From the NCBI RefSeq assembly GCF_004216565.1, contig NZ_SGWV01000010.1:544588-608587 (forward strand): a stretch of DNA of 64,000 bases, read 5' to 3'. Under the pieces are notes generated by a model, which ran no database searches, was not told where the DNA came from, and saw only the letters and a program-made list of their open reading frames with translations. Shown in pieces: positions 28,072 through 37,262 of the stretch. The DNA comes from Sphaerotilus mobilis. GTDB lineage: Bacteria; Pseudomonadota; Gammaproteobacteria; Burkholderiales; Burkholderiaceae_C. The first letter of the stretch is position 1; every line of letters starts with the position of its first letter. The translations under genes were made by a program, and so were the position numbers.

Positions 28072-29583
28072 ATGGACCAGTTGCCATCCTCTGACGACCT
28101 CGGCGCAGCGCCTGCAAGGCCCGGTCGCCGCATCTACCTGCTGCTGCGCGCGCAGATGACCGACGGCACGCTCGCGGCTGGCGCGCGGGTGCCCTCGACG
28201 CGCGCCCTGGCGGCCGAGTTCGGCGTCTCGAGGACGACGGTCACCGCCGCCTACGAACAGCTGGCGGCCGAGGGTTTCATCACCACCGCCTTGGGGCGCG
28301 TGGCCCGTGTCACAGCGCCCCTGGCGTCAACCCGGGCACCCGTCGATGCGCCCCGGCCCCGCACCGAACGGCGGGCCCGTGCGACACGGCACCTGTCCGA
28401 TTTCGCCCAGCGCATCAGCGCCGCGCCGATGCCGGTGATGCCCGCCGAGGGCCTGGCACCGGTCGACTTCCGCTACGGCGCCCTGGCGGCCAGCGACTTC
28501 CCGATCCTGGCCTGGCGACGTCAGTACCTGCTGGCGCTCCAGCGGCCAGCGGATAGCCTCTATTACGCCGCACCCGAGGGCCTGGCCGATCTGCGCCGGG
28601 CCATCCAGGGCTACCTGCGGCGGGCGCGCGGTGTCGTCTGCGACGCCGAACAGGTGCTCGTGGTCCACGGCTCACAGCAGGCCATTGACTTGTGCGCCCG
28701 GCTGTTGCTGAACCCCTCGGACGCCTTCGTCTTCGAAGACCCGGGCTACCTGATGGCTCGTCGCAGCTTCGAAGCCACCGGCGCGCAACGTTGGCCTGCG
28801 CCCGTCGACGAGCATGGCTTGGTCACGGACGCGCTGCCGCGAGACGCCCGCGTCCGTCTGGCCTACGTGACGCCGTCGCACCAGTTCCCGCTGGGTGGCG
28901 TGCTGCCCTTTGGCCGTCGACAGCAGCTGTTGCAATGGGCGCAGCGCCAGGAGGCCTGGGTCATCGAGGACGACTACGACGGCGAGTTCCGCTACGGCCA
29001 GCGTCCGATTGATGCGCTGCAGGCGCTGGATGCGGACGGCAGGGTCATCTACGTCGGCACCTTCTCCAAGGCCTTGTCGCCGCAGATGCGGCTGGGCTAC
29101 CTCGTGCTGCCGCCCGAGCTGGTGCCGGTCTTCCGCCAGGCCAAGCGCCTGACGGACCGGCACGCACCGGTCATGGAACAACGCGTGCTGGCCGCACTGA
29201 TGGACGATGGCACCTACGAGCGCCATGTCCGACGCCTGCGGCGCGAGAACGAGCGGCGACGGTCCGCGCTTCTGGAGGCGGTCGCGCGCCACATGCCAGC
29301 GGACACCCAGGTCGTGGGCACATCGGCCGGACTGCATGCGGTGCTGTGGCTGACCGGCCTGCAGGCCCGCGAGGAAGGCGCCGTCATCGCTGCGGCCCTG
29401 GAAGCGGGGGTGAGCGTCTATCCGCTGTCGCCGCTGTACGCAAGTCCGCCACCGGACGGATCGAACCGCCCTGCAGGACTGGTCCTCGGCTACGCCAGCT
29501 TGACGGTCGAGGCGATCGAGGCCGGCATCCAAGGCCTGGGCGCCGCGTTGCACCGCTGGACCGCTGCCCGTCATCGCCTGTGA
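28072..29583 (+). CDS. MocR/GntR-family regulator with aminotransferase domain
   Basis: 503 residues. A GntR-type winged helix (about residues 20-85, ARVPSTRALAAEFGVSRTTVTAAYEQLAAEGF) is fused to a fold-type I aminotransferase domain with IEDDYDGEFRY and the PLP-binding lysine about 333 (TFSKALSPQMRLGY). MocR proteins such as PdxR and GabR bind PLP and an amino acid or vitamin B6 form to control transcription. The ATG at 28072 is preferred over an immediately preceding in-frame TTG. The probable target is the divergent paiB-ABM pair. Confidence 0.93.
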   Translation: MDQLPSSDDLGAAPARPGRRIYLLLRAQMTDGTLAAGARVPSTRALAAEFGVSRTTVTAAYEQLAAEGFITTALGRVARVTAPLASTRAPVDAPRPRTERRARATRHLSDFAQRISAAPMPVMPAEGLAPVDFRYGALAASDFPILAWRRQYLLALQRPADSLYYAAPEGLADLRRAIQGYLRRARGVVCDAEQVLVVHGSQQAIDLCARLLLNPSDAFVFEDPGYLMARRSFEATGAQRWPAPVDEHGLVTDALPRDARVRLAYVTPSHQFPLGGVLPFGRRQQLLQWAQRQEAWVIEDDYDGEFRYGQRPIDALQALDADGRVIYVGTFSKALSPQMRLGYLVLPPELVPVFRQAKRLTDRHAPVMEQRVLAALMDDGTYERHVRRLRRENERRRSALLEAVARHMPADTQVVGTSAGLHAVLWLTGLQAREEGAVIAAALEAGVSVYPLSPLYASPPPDGSNRPAGLVLGYASLTVEAIEAGIQGLGAALHRWTAARHRL

Positions 29584-29746
29584 GCGCTCAGGCGTCCCCT
29601 TGCCCAAACAGCAGCCAATCACAGGGCGTTTGACCGGGCCACCAAAGGCCAAGGTCCGCAGGAGCGGCTCCGTCCGGTGATCCGCCGCGCCGATTTCAAC
29701 GGCGCAGCATGGAAACTATCCCTGTTTCTCGCACGCCGTCTTCGCC

Positions 29747-30913
29747 ATGCCCGCTGCCCTGTCGACCCTGACCCGCCACGCCGTCCTCGTCGCGCTCGAT
29801 GAGTTCCAGCGCCTGGGTCGCAGCACCTTCCTGAGGACGTACGGATTCGGCGAGGCGAGGGACTATTTCGTTCTGCATCCGGTGAGCGGCCTGGCATGCG
29901 ACTCGAAGGCCATCGTTGGGGTCGCCCACGGCATCCAGTTTCCGGATCGAGGGCCGCTGGGACCCAAGGACTTCTCGGGTGGCGTGGCAACCGTCGCGAA
30001 GTTGCTGCGCGACCTGGGCTTCGAGTTGAGCAACGCATCGGCCGGCGAGCCTGCGGTCAGATCATCCAACCTGGCGCGAGCCTGGTCACGCGAGGAAGTC
30101 GAGCTGCTGGTGGCCGACTACCTGCAAATGCTCACGCTCGAACTAGCCGGCCAGACCTACAACAAGGCGGCGCGACGCCGGGCCTTGCTGCCTTTGCTGG
30201 AGGGGCGATCGGAGGCATCGATTGAGTTCAAGCGACGCAACGTCAGCGCCGTCATGGGCCAGCTGGGCTTGCCTTACGTGCGCGGCTACCTACCGGCCGA
30301 GAACACGCAGGCCGAGATGCTCATCAGCGTTGTGTCGCAACAGATGGACCTGATGCCGCAACTGGCGGCGGCGGCCGATGAAGCGGTCGAGCGGCTGGCG
30401 GTCGAGGTCGAGGCCGTCGACCACGCCCATGCCAAGGCCGCCGCACCAGCACGGCAGTTCCGTGCGGCCGAGCCGGTGACGACCTATCACCGCCGTGCGA
30501 TCCGGCGTGACTACCTGGAGCGCGAGACGCGCAACCGATCGCTCGGTCTGGCCGGCGAAAAATTCATCGTCGACCACGAGCGCTGGCGCTTGCTGAAAAG
30601 CGGGCTGGGCCAGTTGGCCGACCGGGTCGAACACAAGTCGGTGAGCGAAGGTGACGGCCTCGGCTACGACGTGCTGTCCTTCGAGTCCGATGGCAGCGAG
30701 CGCTACATCGAGGTCAAGACCACCGCCTTCAGCGAGTTGACGCCCTTCTTCGTCACCGCCAACGAACTGGACTTCGCCCGCACCGAGCCAGACCGGTTCG
30801 CGCTGTGTCGGGTCTTCGACTTCCGTCAGGGCCCGCGCTTCTTCGAGGTCCGTGGTCCGGTCGAACGCCACTTCCACCTCGATCCAGCCACATTCCGGGC
30901 AAGCCTGCAGTAG
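29747..30913 (+). CDS. ScoMcrA-head plus DUF3883 protein, candidate restriction endonuclease
   Basis: 388 residues in three parts. The N-terminal about 100 (GFGEARDYFVLHPVSGLACDSKAIVGVAHG) resembles the head domain of the type IV enzyme ScoMcrA. The middle (about 115-185: WSREEVELLVADYLQML, NKAARRRALLPLL, RSEASIEFKRRNVSAVM) is a helical domain found in many defence-linked nucleases. The C-terminal DUF3883 domain has a PD-(D/E)xK-like active site, Asp308 ... Glu322-Val-Lys324 (YDVLSFE ... YIEVKTT). This suggests a stand-alone modification-dependent DNA endonuclease. No methylase, DND or other partner gene is adjacent, and the assignment is by motif only. Confidence 0.75.
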   Translation: MPAALSTLTRHAVLVALDEFQRLGRSTFLRTYGFGEARDYFVLHPVSGLACDSKAIVGVAHGIQFPDRGPLGPKDFSGGVATVAKLLRDLGFELSNASAGEPAVRSSNLARAWSREEVELLVADYLQMLTLELAGQTYNKAARRRALLPLLEGRSEASIEFKRRNVSAVMGQLGLPYVRGYLPAENTQAEMLISVVSQQMDLMPQLAAAADEAVERLAVEVEAVDHAHAKAAAPARQFRAAEPVTTYHRRAIRRDYLERETRNRSLGLAGEKFIVDHERWRLLKSGLGQLADRVEHKSVSEGDGLGYDVLSFESDGSERYIEVKTTAFSELTPFFVTANELDFARTEPDRFALCRVFDFRQGPRFFEVRGPVERHFHLDPATFRASLQ

Positions 30914-30983
30914 CGCTCGCTCACCTCACACCTCGTCACCCCCCCACACAGCACGTCACCCGCCTTCCCGCCAGACTGCGCGG

Positions 30984-32099
30984 ATGCCGTCCATCGTTCC
31001 CGCACCACGCCCTGCCGAATCGTGTTTCGAACCTGGGTCGCCCGAGCGGCGGCGCCTGGGGCTGGCGGGCTTGTCGGCGCTGTGGCTGGCGGCTTGTGGG
31101 GGTGGTGGGGATGCGGCGGGCGCGACCGGTGTGGCGCCCGCGCCGGCACCGGCGCCGACGGCGGGGTCGGGCAATGGCAGCACGGTGTTCGGCAACTTCA
31201 GCGGTGCGGGCACGGGCGTGAACGCGGCTTTGAACGGGGCCGTCGCGTTTCCGGCGGGCCATGCGTGGAACACCGATGTGTCGGCGGCGGCGGTTGATGC
31301 GAACTCGGCGGCGATCCTGGCGAGCATCGGGCTGGGGACCAGCCTGCGGCCGGACTTCGGTGCGGGAACCTGGCAGGGCGCGCCGATCGGCATTCCCTAT
31401 GTGGTCGTGGCGGGCAACCAGACGCGGGTGCGGATGAACTTCGTGGCCTATGGCAGCGAGAGCGATCCCGGCCCCTACCCGGTGCCGGCCTATGCGCCCA
31501 TCGAGGGTGGCAGCGGCAGCACCGGGGACCGGCATGTGCTGGTGATCGACCGCGACAACCACCGGCTCTACGAACTCGCGCGGGCCTTCCAGCAGGGCGA
31601 TGGCAGCTGGAATGCGGACTGCGGCGCGGTCTTCCACCTCGACAGCAACACGGTGCGGCCGGGCGGGCAGGCGGGCTGGACCAGCGCGGATGCGGCCGGA
31701 TTGCCGATCTTTCCGGGGCTGGCGCGGTATGAGGAAGCCGCGCGCGGGCCCGGCGGCATCCGCCATGCGCTGCGCTTCACGGCGGCCCGCACGCGCAAGG
31801 CCTATGTCGCGCCGGCCACACACTGGGCGTCGAGCAACACGTCGACCAGCCTGCCGCCGATGGGCCTGCGGGTGCGGCTCAAGGCCAGCTACGTGATCCC
31901 GTCGACGTTCAGCACCGAGGCCCGCGCCATCCTGACCGCGCTGAAGACCTACGGGATGCTGCTGGCCGACAACGGCAGCAACTGGTACCTGAGCGGCGCG
32001 CCCGACGAGCGCTGGCCCGGTACGCTGGTCGCGCAGCTCGGGCAGGTCACGGGCAATGACTTCGAGGTCGTGCAGATGACGGGCGTGGTGAGCGGCTGA
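30984..32099 (+). CDS. Unknown lipoprotein
   Basis: 371 residues from the ATG at 30984. A basic N-terminus, hydrophobic stretch and lipobox LAAC (Cys about residue 38) are followed by a Gly/Ala/Pro linker, so it should be a lipid-anchored envelope protein. The globular part (about 75-371) contains HVLVIDRDNHRLYELARAF, SADAAGLPIFPGLARYEE and WYLSGAPDERW. This pattern occurs in hypothetical proteins of soil bacteria, but I know no function or named domain for it. It converges with the NIT-ANTAR gene and follows the DUF3883 gene after 70 bp. Confidence 0.8.
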   Translation: MPSIVPAPRPAESCFEPGSPERRRLGLAGLSALWLAACGGGGDAAGATGVAPAPAPAPTAGSGNGSTVFGNFSGAGTGVNAALNGAVAFPAGHAWNTDVSAAAVDANSAAILASIGLGTSLRPDFGAGTWQGAPIGIPYVVVAGNQTRVRMNFVAYGSESDPGPYPVPAYAPIEGGSGSTGDRHVLVIDRDNHRLYELARAFQQGDGSWNADCGAVFHLDSNTVRPGGQAGWTSADAAGLPIFPGLARYEEAARGPGGIRHALRFTAARTRKAYVAPATHWASSNTSTSLPPMGLRVRLKASYVIPSTFSTEARAILTALKTYGMLLADNGSNWYLSGAPDERWPGTLVAQLGQVTGNDFEVVQMTGVVSG

Positions 32100-32129
32100 G
32101 GTCGCGCTCGCCCCGTCACCGCCGGGCGA

Positions 32130-33431
32130 TCAGCCCTTGTTGTCGCCCGCTTCGCGCGTGAACACGAAGTCCGGCAAGGACAGCGTGGCCTCTGCGACCT
32201 GCAGCAGGCGGCGGTTCTGGTCCATCGCGGTCTTCTGCAGGGCGCGGAAGGCGACGTCCTCGGTCATGCCCAGACGGGCCATCAGCATGCCCTTGGCGCG
32301 CTCGATGATCTTGCGTTCGTGCAGCGCGCGGCGGGCCGCTTCGAGCTCGGATTCCATCCGCGCCAGCCGCATCGACTGTTCCTGCACCAGGGCCAGAAGC
32401 CCGTGTTCATCGGGGGTTGGCTCGGTCGGCCCGTCGGCCACCCGGCCGGCGCTGGCCGACAGGTCCAGTTCGCGTTCGACCGCCTGGCGCTGGGCCGGCG
32501 GGTTGGCGCGCAGCTCGCGCAGCAGCCGTTCGGAGTCCTGCAGGTCCTGACGGGCCGCCTCGATCTGGGCCTGGCAGTCCGCGCGCAAGCCGTGCAGCAG
32601 CTCGACCTGCAGATGCCAGAGTTCGGTGATGCGTTCGCTGCAGACCGAGAACCAGGTCTCGCTGAGCTGGCTGTCCAGCGCCGCGCCGGGCCGGGCGGCG
32701 CAGAGCGTGCGGCGCAAGCGTTCCAGCCGCGCCACGCCGGGCGAGAGCTGCTGCTGTTCCCAGCGCGCGCGCAAGGTGTCGTCGGTGAACTCGGACCAGG
32801 TCTGCAGGTTGCGGTCCTGGGCCTCGATCAGGTGCACCAGGCGCTGCTGCGGGGCCTCGTGGCAGACGCCGCCGGCAAACAGCTCGCCGCCCACCGCACG
32901 TTCCTGGCCGGCCGCCTCGTTGCCCTGCACCAGATGGACCAGCGCGACCAGCCGGCGCGCGATGGCCGGGTGGGCGCTGGCGTCGGCCACCAGCACGATC
33001 AGCTCAACCAGGCCGGCGACGACGCGGCTGTAGGCCACCACCGCGTCATGCGCGCTCAGGGCGTGCTGCTCGACCTGGGCGCGCAACTCGTCGAGCGACT
33101 CCAGGCCCAGCAGCACCCAGGCCATCAGCGACAGCAGCCGCGAGGAGGCCTCCTGCCCGGGCGCCAGCTGTTTGGAGGCCAGTGCGCGCAGGCGCGCCTG
33201 CATCGGCAGGGCCTCGGCCACCGCCTGCTGGCGCACGTCGGCATAACGCAGCCCGCGCGAGGCCAGGTAGACGCTGGATGCGCCGCGTTCACGCTGCAGC
33301 GCATGGATCAGCTGGCCGGTCAGGTCGACCAGCTCGGCGCGGGCGGCCAGCAGGTGCAGCGTGTCGATGTCGCGCTGCTTGGCGCGCAACACCAGGGCGG
33401 ACACCGACAAGGGCTCGGTCGCTGCAGGCAT
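32130..33431 (-). CDS. Nitrate/nitrite-sensing NIT-ANTAR antiterminator (NasR-like)
   Basis: 433 residues. The N-terminal NIT sensor domain (about 35-290) is recognised by LIHALQRERGASSVYLASRG, the most conserved segment of nitrate/nitrite-sensing domains. A coiled linker leads to a C-terminal ANTAR RNA-binding domain (about 370-425, LHERKIIERAKGMLMARLGMTEDVAFRALQKTAM). In Klebsiella NasR, nitrate binding to NIT lets ANTAR bind leader hairpins and prevent termination of the nas operon. The gene lies 75 bp downstream of nirD on the same strand, so it probably controls the nirBD leader. Confidence 0.9.
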   Translation of the reverse strand: MPAATEPLSVSALVLRAKQRDIDTLHLLAARAELVDLTGQLIHALQRERGASSVYLASRGLRYADVRQQAVAEALPMQARLRALASKQLAPGQEASSRLLSLMAWVLLGLESLDELRAQVEQHALSAHDAVVAYSRVVAGLVELIVLVADASAHPAIARRLVALVHLVQGNEAAGQERAVGGELFAGGVCHEAPQQRLVHLIEAQDRNLQTWSEFTDDTLRARWEQQQLSPGVARLERLRRTLCAARPGAALDSQLSETWFSVCSERITELWHLQVELLHGLRADCQAQIEAARQDLQDSERLLRELRANPPAQRQAVERELDLSASAGRVADGPTEPTPDEHGLLALVQEQSMRLARMESELEAARRALHERKIIERAKGMLMARLGMTEDVAFRALQKTAMDQNRRLLQVAEATLSLPDFVFTREAGDNKG

Positions 33432-33506
33432 GGGGTACTCCAGGATCTCGGACAGAGGCCGATTCTCCGTAAAAACCCATGCACGACCCGGGCCCGCGCC
33501 CAGGGC

Positions 33507-33872
33507 TCAGGTCAAGGCGACGAGCACGCGCCCTTCGTGGATCTGAACGCGGTGCGCGCGCACCGACTGCTCGGGCGCTTCCAGGCATTCGCCCGACAAC
33601 AGGTCGAAGTGGTTCTTGTAGAGCGGCGAGGCGACGACGAGGCGCTCGCCCAGGTTGCCGACCAGGCCGCGCGACAGCACGCTGGCCTGCGAGCGCGGGT
33701 CGACGTTGTCGATCGCGTAGCAGCGGTCGTCGCCAAGACGGAAGACGGCCACATGGCGGCCGTCGACGCGGGCGCAGACCCCCGTGCCGGGCAGGATCTC
33801 GTCGACGTGGCAGACGGCGGTCCAGGCCGATGTGGGGACCACGGCGGTGGCGTCTTCAACGGGTGGGTTCAT
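33507..33872 (-). CDS. nirD: Nitrite reductase (NADH) small subunit NirD
   Basis: 121 residues. Rieske-like fold without the iron-sulfur ligands, as in other NirD proteins: ILPGTGVCARVDGRHVAVFRLGDDRCYAIDN and LYKNHFDLLSGECLEAP occupy the positions where a true Rieske protein has Cys-His pairs. It is the partner of NirB in cytoplasmic NADH-dependent nitrite reduction to ammonium. It starts 34 bp after nirB. Confidence 0.94.
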   Translation of the reverse strand: MNPPVEDATAVVPTSAWTAVCHVDEILPGTGVCARVDGRHVAVFRLGDDRCYAIDNVDPRSQASVLSRGLVGNLGERLVVASPLYKNHFDLLSGECLEAPEQSVRAHRVQIHEGRVLVALT

Positions 33873-33906
33873 GCTGCGGACTCCTTGCTGGGGTTGCGGG
33901 GATGGC

Positions 33907-36429
33907 TCACGCCGACGCGGCCTGCGCTTGCCGTTCTTCCGGCCGGGCCGGGCGGATCTGGCCGCGTTCCTCGATGAACACGATGTGTTCGTCAGGCCGT
34001 TCGCTGTTGACGAAGCTGCGGAAGCGCGCGCGCACGGCCGGGTCGGTCACGGCGGTCTTCCATTCGCACTGGTAGGTCGAGACGACGTGGGCCATCTGCG
34101 CCTCCAGCTCGGCGGCCAGGCCCAGGCGGTCGTCGACGATCACGCCCTTGAGGTAGTCCAGCCCGCCTTCGAGGTTGTCGCGCCAGGTGCTGGTGCGCTG
34201 CAGCCGGTCGGCGGTGCGCACGTAGAACATCAGGAAGCGGTCGATCAGGCGGACCATCTCGTCGCGGCTGAGGTCGCTGGCGAGCAGCTCGGCGTGGCGC
34301 GGCTTCATGCCGCCGTTGCCGCAGACGTAGAGGTTCCAGCCCTTCTCGGTGGCGATGATGCCGACGTCCTTGCCCTGGGCCTCGGCGCATTCGCGGGTGC
34401 AGCCCGAGACGCCGAACTTGATCTTGTGCGGCGCGCGCAGGCCCTTGTAGCGGTTCTCCAGCTCGACCGCGAGGCCCACGCTGTCGCCCACGCCATAGCG
34501 GCACCAGGTCGACCCGACGCAGCTCTTGACCGTGCGCAGCGCCTTGCCGTAGGCATGGCCGCTCTCGAAGCCGGCGGCGATCAGCTCTTCCCAGATCAGC
34601 GGCAGCTGCTCGACGCGTGCGCCGAACAGGTCGACCCGCTGGCCGCCGGTCACCTTGGTGTAGAGGCCGTACTTCCTGGCGACCTGGCCGACCGCGATCA
34701 GGCCCTCGGGCGTGACCTCGCCACCGGGCATGCGCGGCACCACCGAGTAGCTGCCGTCCTTCTGGATGTTGCCCAGGTAGTAGTCGTTGCTGTCCTGCAG
34801 GCCGGCGAGTTCCTTCTTCAGCACGAACTCGTTCCAGACCGAGGCCAGGATGCTCGCGGCCACCGGCTTGCAGACGTCGCAGCCCAGGCCTTGCCCGTGG
34901 CGGGCCAGCAGCTCGTCGAAGGTCCGGATCTCGCCCACACGCACCAGGTGGTAGAGCTCCTGGCGCGAATGCGGGAAGTGCTCGCAGACGTGGTTGTTGA
35001 CGGCCATGCCGCGCTTGGACATCTCCGCCTTCATGACCTGCGTGACCAGCGGCACGCAGCCGCCGCAGGTCGCGCCGGCCTGGGTGCAGGCCTTCAGCGC
35101 GGCGACGGTGGTGGCGCCCTCGCCGACCGCCGCGCACAGGCGGCCCTTGCTGACGTTGTTGCACGAACAGATCTGCGCGCTGTCGGGCAAGGCATCGACC
35201 CCCAGGCCCGGCTTGGCCTTGCCGTCGCTGCTGGGCAGGATCAGGAACTCCGGCTCGGCCGGCAGGGTGATGCCACCCCGCGCCATCTGCAGCAGCGTGT
35301 TGTATTCGGCGGCATCGCCGACCAGCACGGCGCCCAGCAGGCGCTGGCCGTCCTCGCTGACCACGATCTTCTTGTAGGTCTGCCGGCGCTCATCGGTGTA
35401 GTGCAAGGCCCGGGCGCCCGGCGTGGTGCCGTGGGCATCGCCGATGCTGGCCACGTCCACGCCCATCAGCTTGAGCTTGGTGCTCATGTCGGCGCCCACG
35501 AAGGCGGCGTCGTCCTGACCGACCAGGTGGCGGGCGGCGACGCGGGCCATCTCGTAGCCGGGGGCGACGAGCCCGAAGACCTGGCCGTTCCAGGCCGCGC
35601 ATTCGCCGATCGCGTAGATGTCCGGGTCGCTGCTGCGGCAGGCGCTGTCGATCGCCACGCCGCCGCGCGGGCCGATGTCCAGGCCGGCCGCGCGGGCCAG
35701 CTCGTCACGCGGGCGGATGCCGGCGGAGAACACGATCATGTCGGCCTCCAGCACGCTGCCGTCGGCGAACTCCATGCGGTGCGTGGCGGCCTCGCCGTCG
35801 ACGATGCGCTGGGTGTTCTTCTGGGTGTGGACCTGCACGCCGAGGGCCTCGATCTTGTGGCGCAGCATGCGGCCACCGCCCTCGTCGACCTGCACGGCCA
35901 TCAGGCGCGGCGCGAACTCGACCACGTGCGTGGTCAGGCCCATGTCGAGCAGCGCCTTGCCGCACTCCAGGCCCAGCAGGCCGCCGCCGATGACGACGCC
36001 GGTCTTGCTGCGCGCACCGCAGGCCTGCATGGCCTCCAGGTCCTCGATGGTCCGGTAGACGAAGCAGTCGGACCGCTCGCGGCCCGGCAGCGGCGGCACG
36101 AAGGGGTAGGAGCCGGTTGCCAGCACCAGCTTGTCGTAGGCCAGCACCTCGCCGTCCAGCGTGGTGACCGTGTGCGCGGCGCGGTCGATGTGGGCTGCAC
36201 GGGTCGCCAGCCGCAGCGTGTGGCCGCTGCGCTCGAAGAAGCCGGGCTCGACCAGCGACAGGTCATCGGCCGACTTGCCGGCGAAGAACTCGGACAGGTG
36301 GACGCGGTCGTAGGCGGCGCGCGGCTCCTCGCACAGCACCGTCACCTGCACGTCCTGCGCGGCAACCTCGACGAGGCTTTCGAGGAACTTGTGGCCCACC
36401 ATGCCGTGGCCGACGACGATGATCTTCAT
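33907..36429 (-). CDS. nirB: Nitrite reductase (NADH) large subunit NirB
   Basis: 840 residues from the ATG at 36427-36429, preceded by AGGAT. Order: FAD/NADH domain (KIIVVGHGMVGHKFLESL at the N-terminus), BFD-like [2Fe-2S] domain (ICSCNNV ... CGGCVP, about 415-465), ferredoxin-like half-domain, then the sirohaem-[4Fe-4S] domain with C637-x5-C643 (CVGSTWC) and C677-x3-C681 (CTREC). All cofactor ligands are present. With NirD it reduces nitrite to ammonium for assimilation. No nitrate reductase or nitrate transporter gene is in the window. Confidence 0.96.
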   Translation of the reverse strand: MKIIVVGHGMVGHKFLESLVEVAAQDVQVTVLCEEPRAAYDRVHLSEFFAGKSADDLSLVEPGFFERSGHTLRLATRAAHIDRAAHTVTTLDGEVLAYDKLVLATGSYPFVPPLPGRERSDCFVYRTIEDLEAMQACGARSKTGVVIGGGLLGLECGKALLDMGLTTHVVEFAPRLMAVQVDEGGGRMLRHKIEALGVQVHTQKNTQRIVDGEAATHRMEFADGSVLEADMIVFSAGIRPRDELARAAGLDIGPRGGVAIDSACRSSDPDIYAIGECAAWNGQVFGLVAPGYEMARVAARHLVGQDDAAFVGADMSTKLKLMGVDVASIGDAHGTTPGARALHYTDERRQTYKKIVVSEDGQRLLGAVLVGDAAEYNTLLQMARGGITLPAEPEFLILPSSDGKAKPGLGVDALPDSAQICSCNNVSKGRLCAAVGEGATTVAALKACTQAGATCGGCVPLVTQVMKAEMSKRGMAVNNHVCEHFPHSRQELYHLVRVGEIRTFDELLARHGQGLGCDVCKPVAASILASVWNEFVLKKELAGLQDSNDYYLGNIQKDGSYSVVPRMPGGEVTPEGLIAVGQVARKYGLYTKVTGGQRVDLFGARVEQLPLIWEELIAAGFESGHAYGKALRTVKSCVGSTWCRYGVGDSVGLAVELENRYKGLRAPHKIKFGVSGCTRECAEAQGKDVGIIATEKGWNLYVCGNGGMKPRHAELLASDLSRDEMVRLIDRFLMFYVRTADRLQRTSTWRDNLEGGLDYLKGVIVDDRLGLAAELEAQMAHVVSTYQCEWKTAVTDPAVRARFRSFVNSERPDEHIVFIEERGQIRPARPEERQAQAASA

Positions 36430-36804
36430 GGGTGATCCTGCTGAGGTTCGGGCGGACGCCGACATCGGTGCAGGTCACTGCGCCTCGGCCCACCCGGACG
36501 GGGGCGCGACGAGCGCCCTCCGCGGTTGACGGATGTATTCGGGTCTGGAACGACCGCCGCAAGCCGGCCCGCGAGGGCGCGTTGCGAGGTCTGGTTCCGC
36601 CGTCATTAGCGGAGGCTGTGATCCGTCCGGGGGCTGCGATACCGCCGGACACGGGCAGGACTACGCAAGCGGCGTGCCTGAGGCCGCCGTGCGTGTCTTC
36701 ACAGGGAGCGTTCGGTCAGGGCCGGCCGCAGAGTCCGTCCAGCGCATCGAACTGGTGCCCGCCACGGCCCACGGCGGGGCATGCCGCCAGTCGGCGGGGC
36801 GCCG
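36430..36804 (-). promoter_or_regulatory. nirB leader and promoter region (375 bp)
   Basis: There is no gene here. Nearest to nirB is a perfect 6-bp stem with 5-nt loop, GGGCGC/GCGCCC, at 36502-36518. Other GC hairpins are possible further up (for example around 36570). Given the NIT-ANTAR gene downstream, an antitermination leader is expected. I could not find a clear two-hexaloop ANTAR target or a T-tract terminator by eye. Confidence 0.4.
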
Positions 36805-37134
36805 TCAGGGCGTGGTGCGGGCGACCTGCTGCAGCAGCGCACGCGCGGCCTGTTCGGATTCGACCGAACGATCCAGCGGTGCGCGCGACAGGCCCGCGTG
36901 GGCGTAGTGCAGGTTCTCGTAGAGCTCGGCGGTCGACGGATGGGCCTTGAGCAACGCGTCGATCAGGTCTTGCGGCCAGTCCTCGGACAGGGCTTGCGAC
37001 AGCCGGATGACGACGGTGCGGTACTGCGCCGCGTCGACCGGGACCGAGCTGCGTTCGAGCCGTTCCAGCAGGCCGGCGAGCACCAGCAGGGCCTGGGCGC
37101 GGCTGCGGACGGACTCGGTGGACGGTGCGGACAT
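36805..37134 (-). CDS. Small conserved-looking protein of unknown function
   Basis: 109 residues from an ATG with AGGAG upstream. The sequence is helical and soluble (RAQALLVLAGLLERLERSSVPVDAAQYRTVVIRLSQALSEDWPQ), with an aromatic patch TAELYENLHYAHAGLSRAPLD. No domain is recognised. It lies upstream of nirB on the same strand, separated by the 375-bp leader, and 128 bp downstream of the MtfA-like gene. Codon usage looks typical for the genome, so I judge it real. Confidence 0.7.
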   Translation of the reverse strand: MSAPSTESVRSRAQALLVLAGLLERLERSSVPVDAAQYRTVVIRLSQALSEDWPQDLIDALLKAHPSTAELYENLHYAHAGLSRAPLDRSVESEQAARALLQQVARTTP

Positions 37135-37262
37135 GGGGGGCTCCTGTTCGGATGGCAGACCGGGATCGATCTCCGGCACATGCGGTGGCGACGGGGCTTT
37201 TCAAGCGTCTGGGCGACGGCCATGTGTTGCAGCCGTCACGCGGGCGAACGCTGCCGGCGAGG

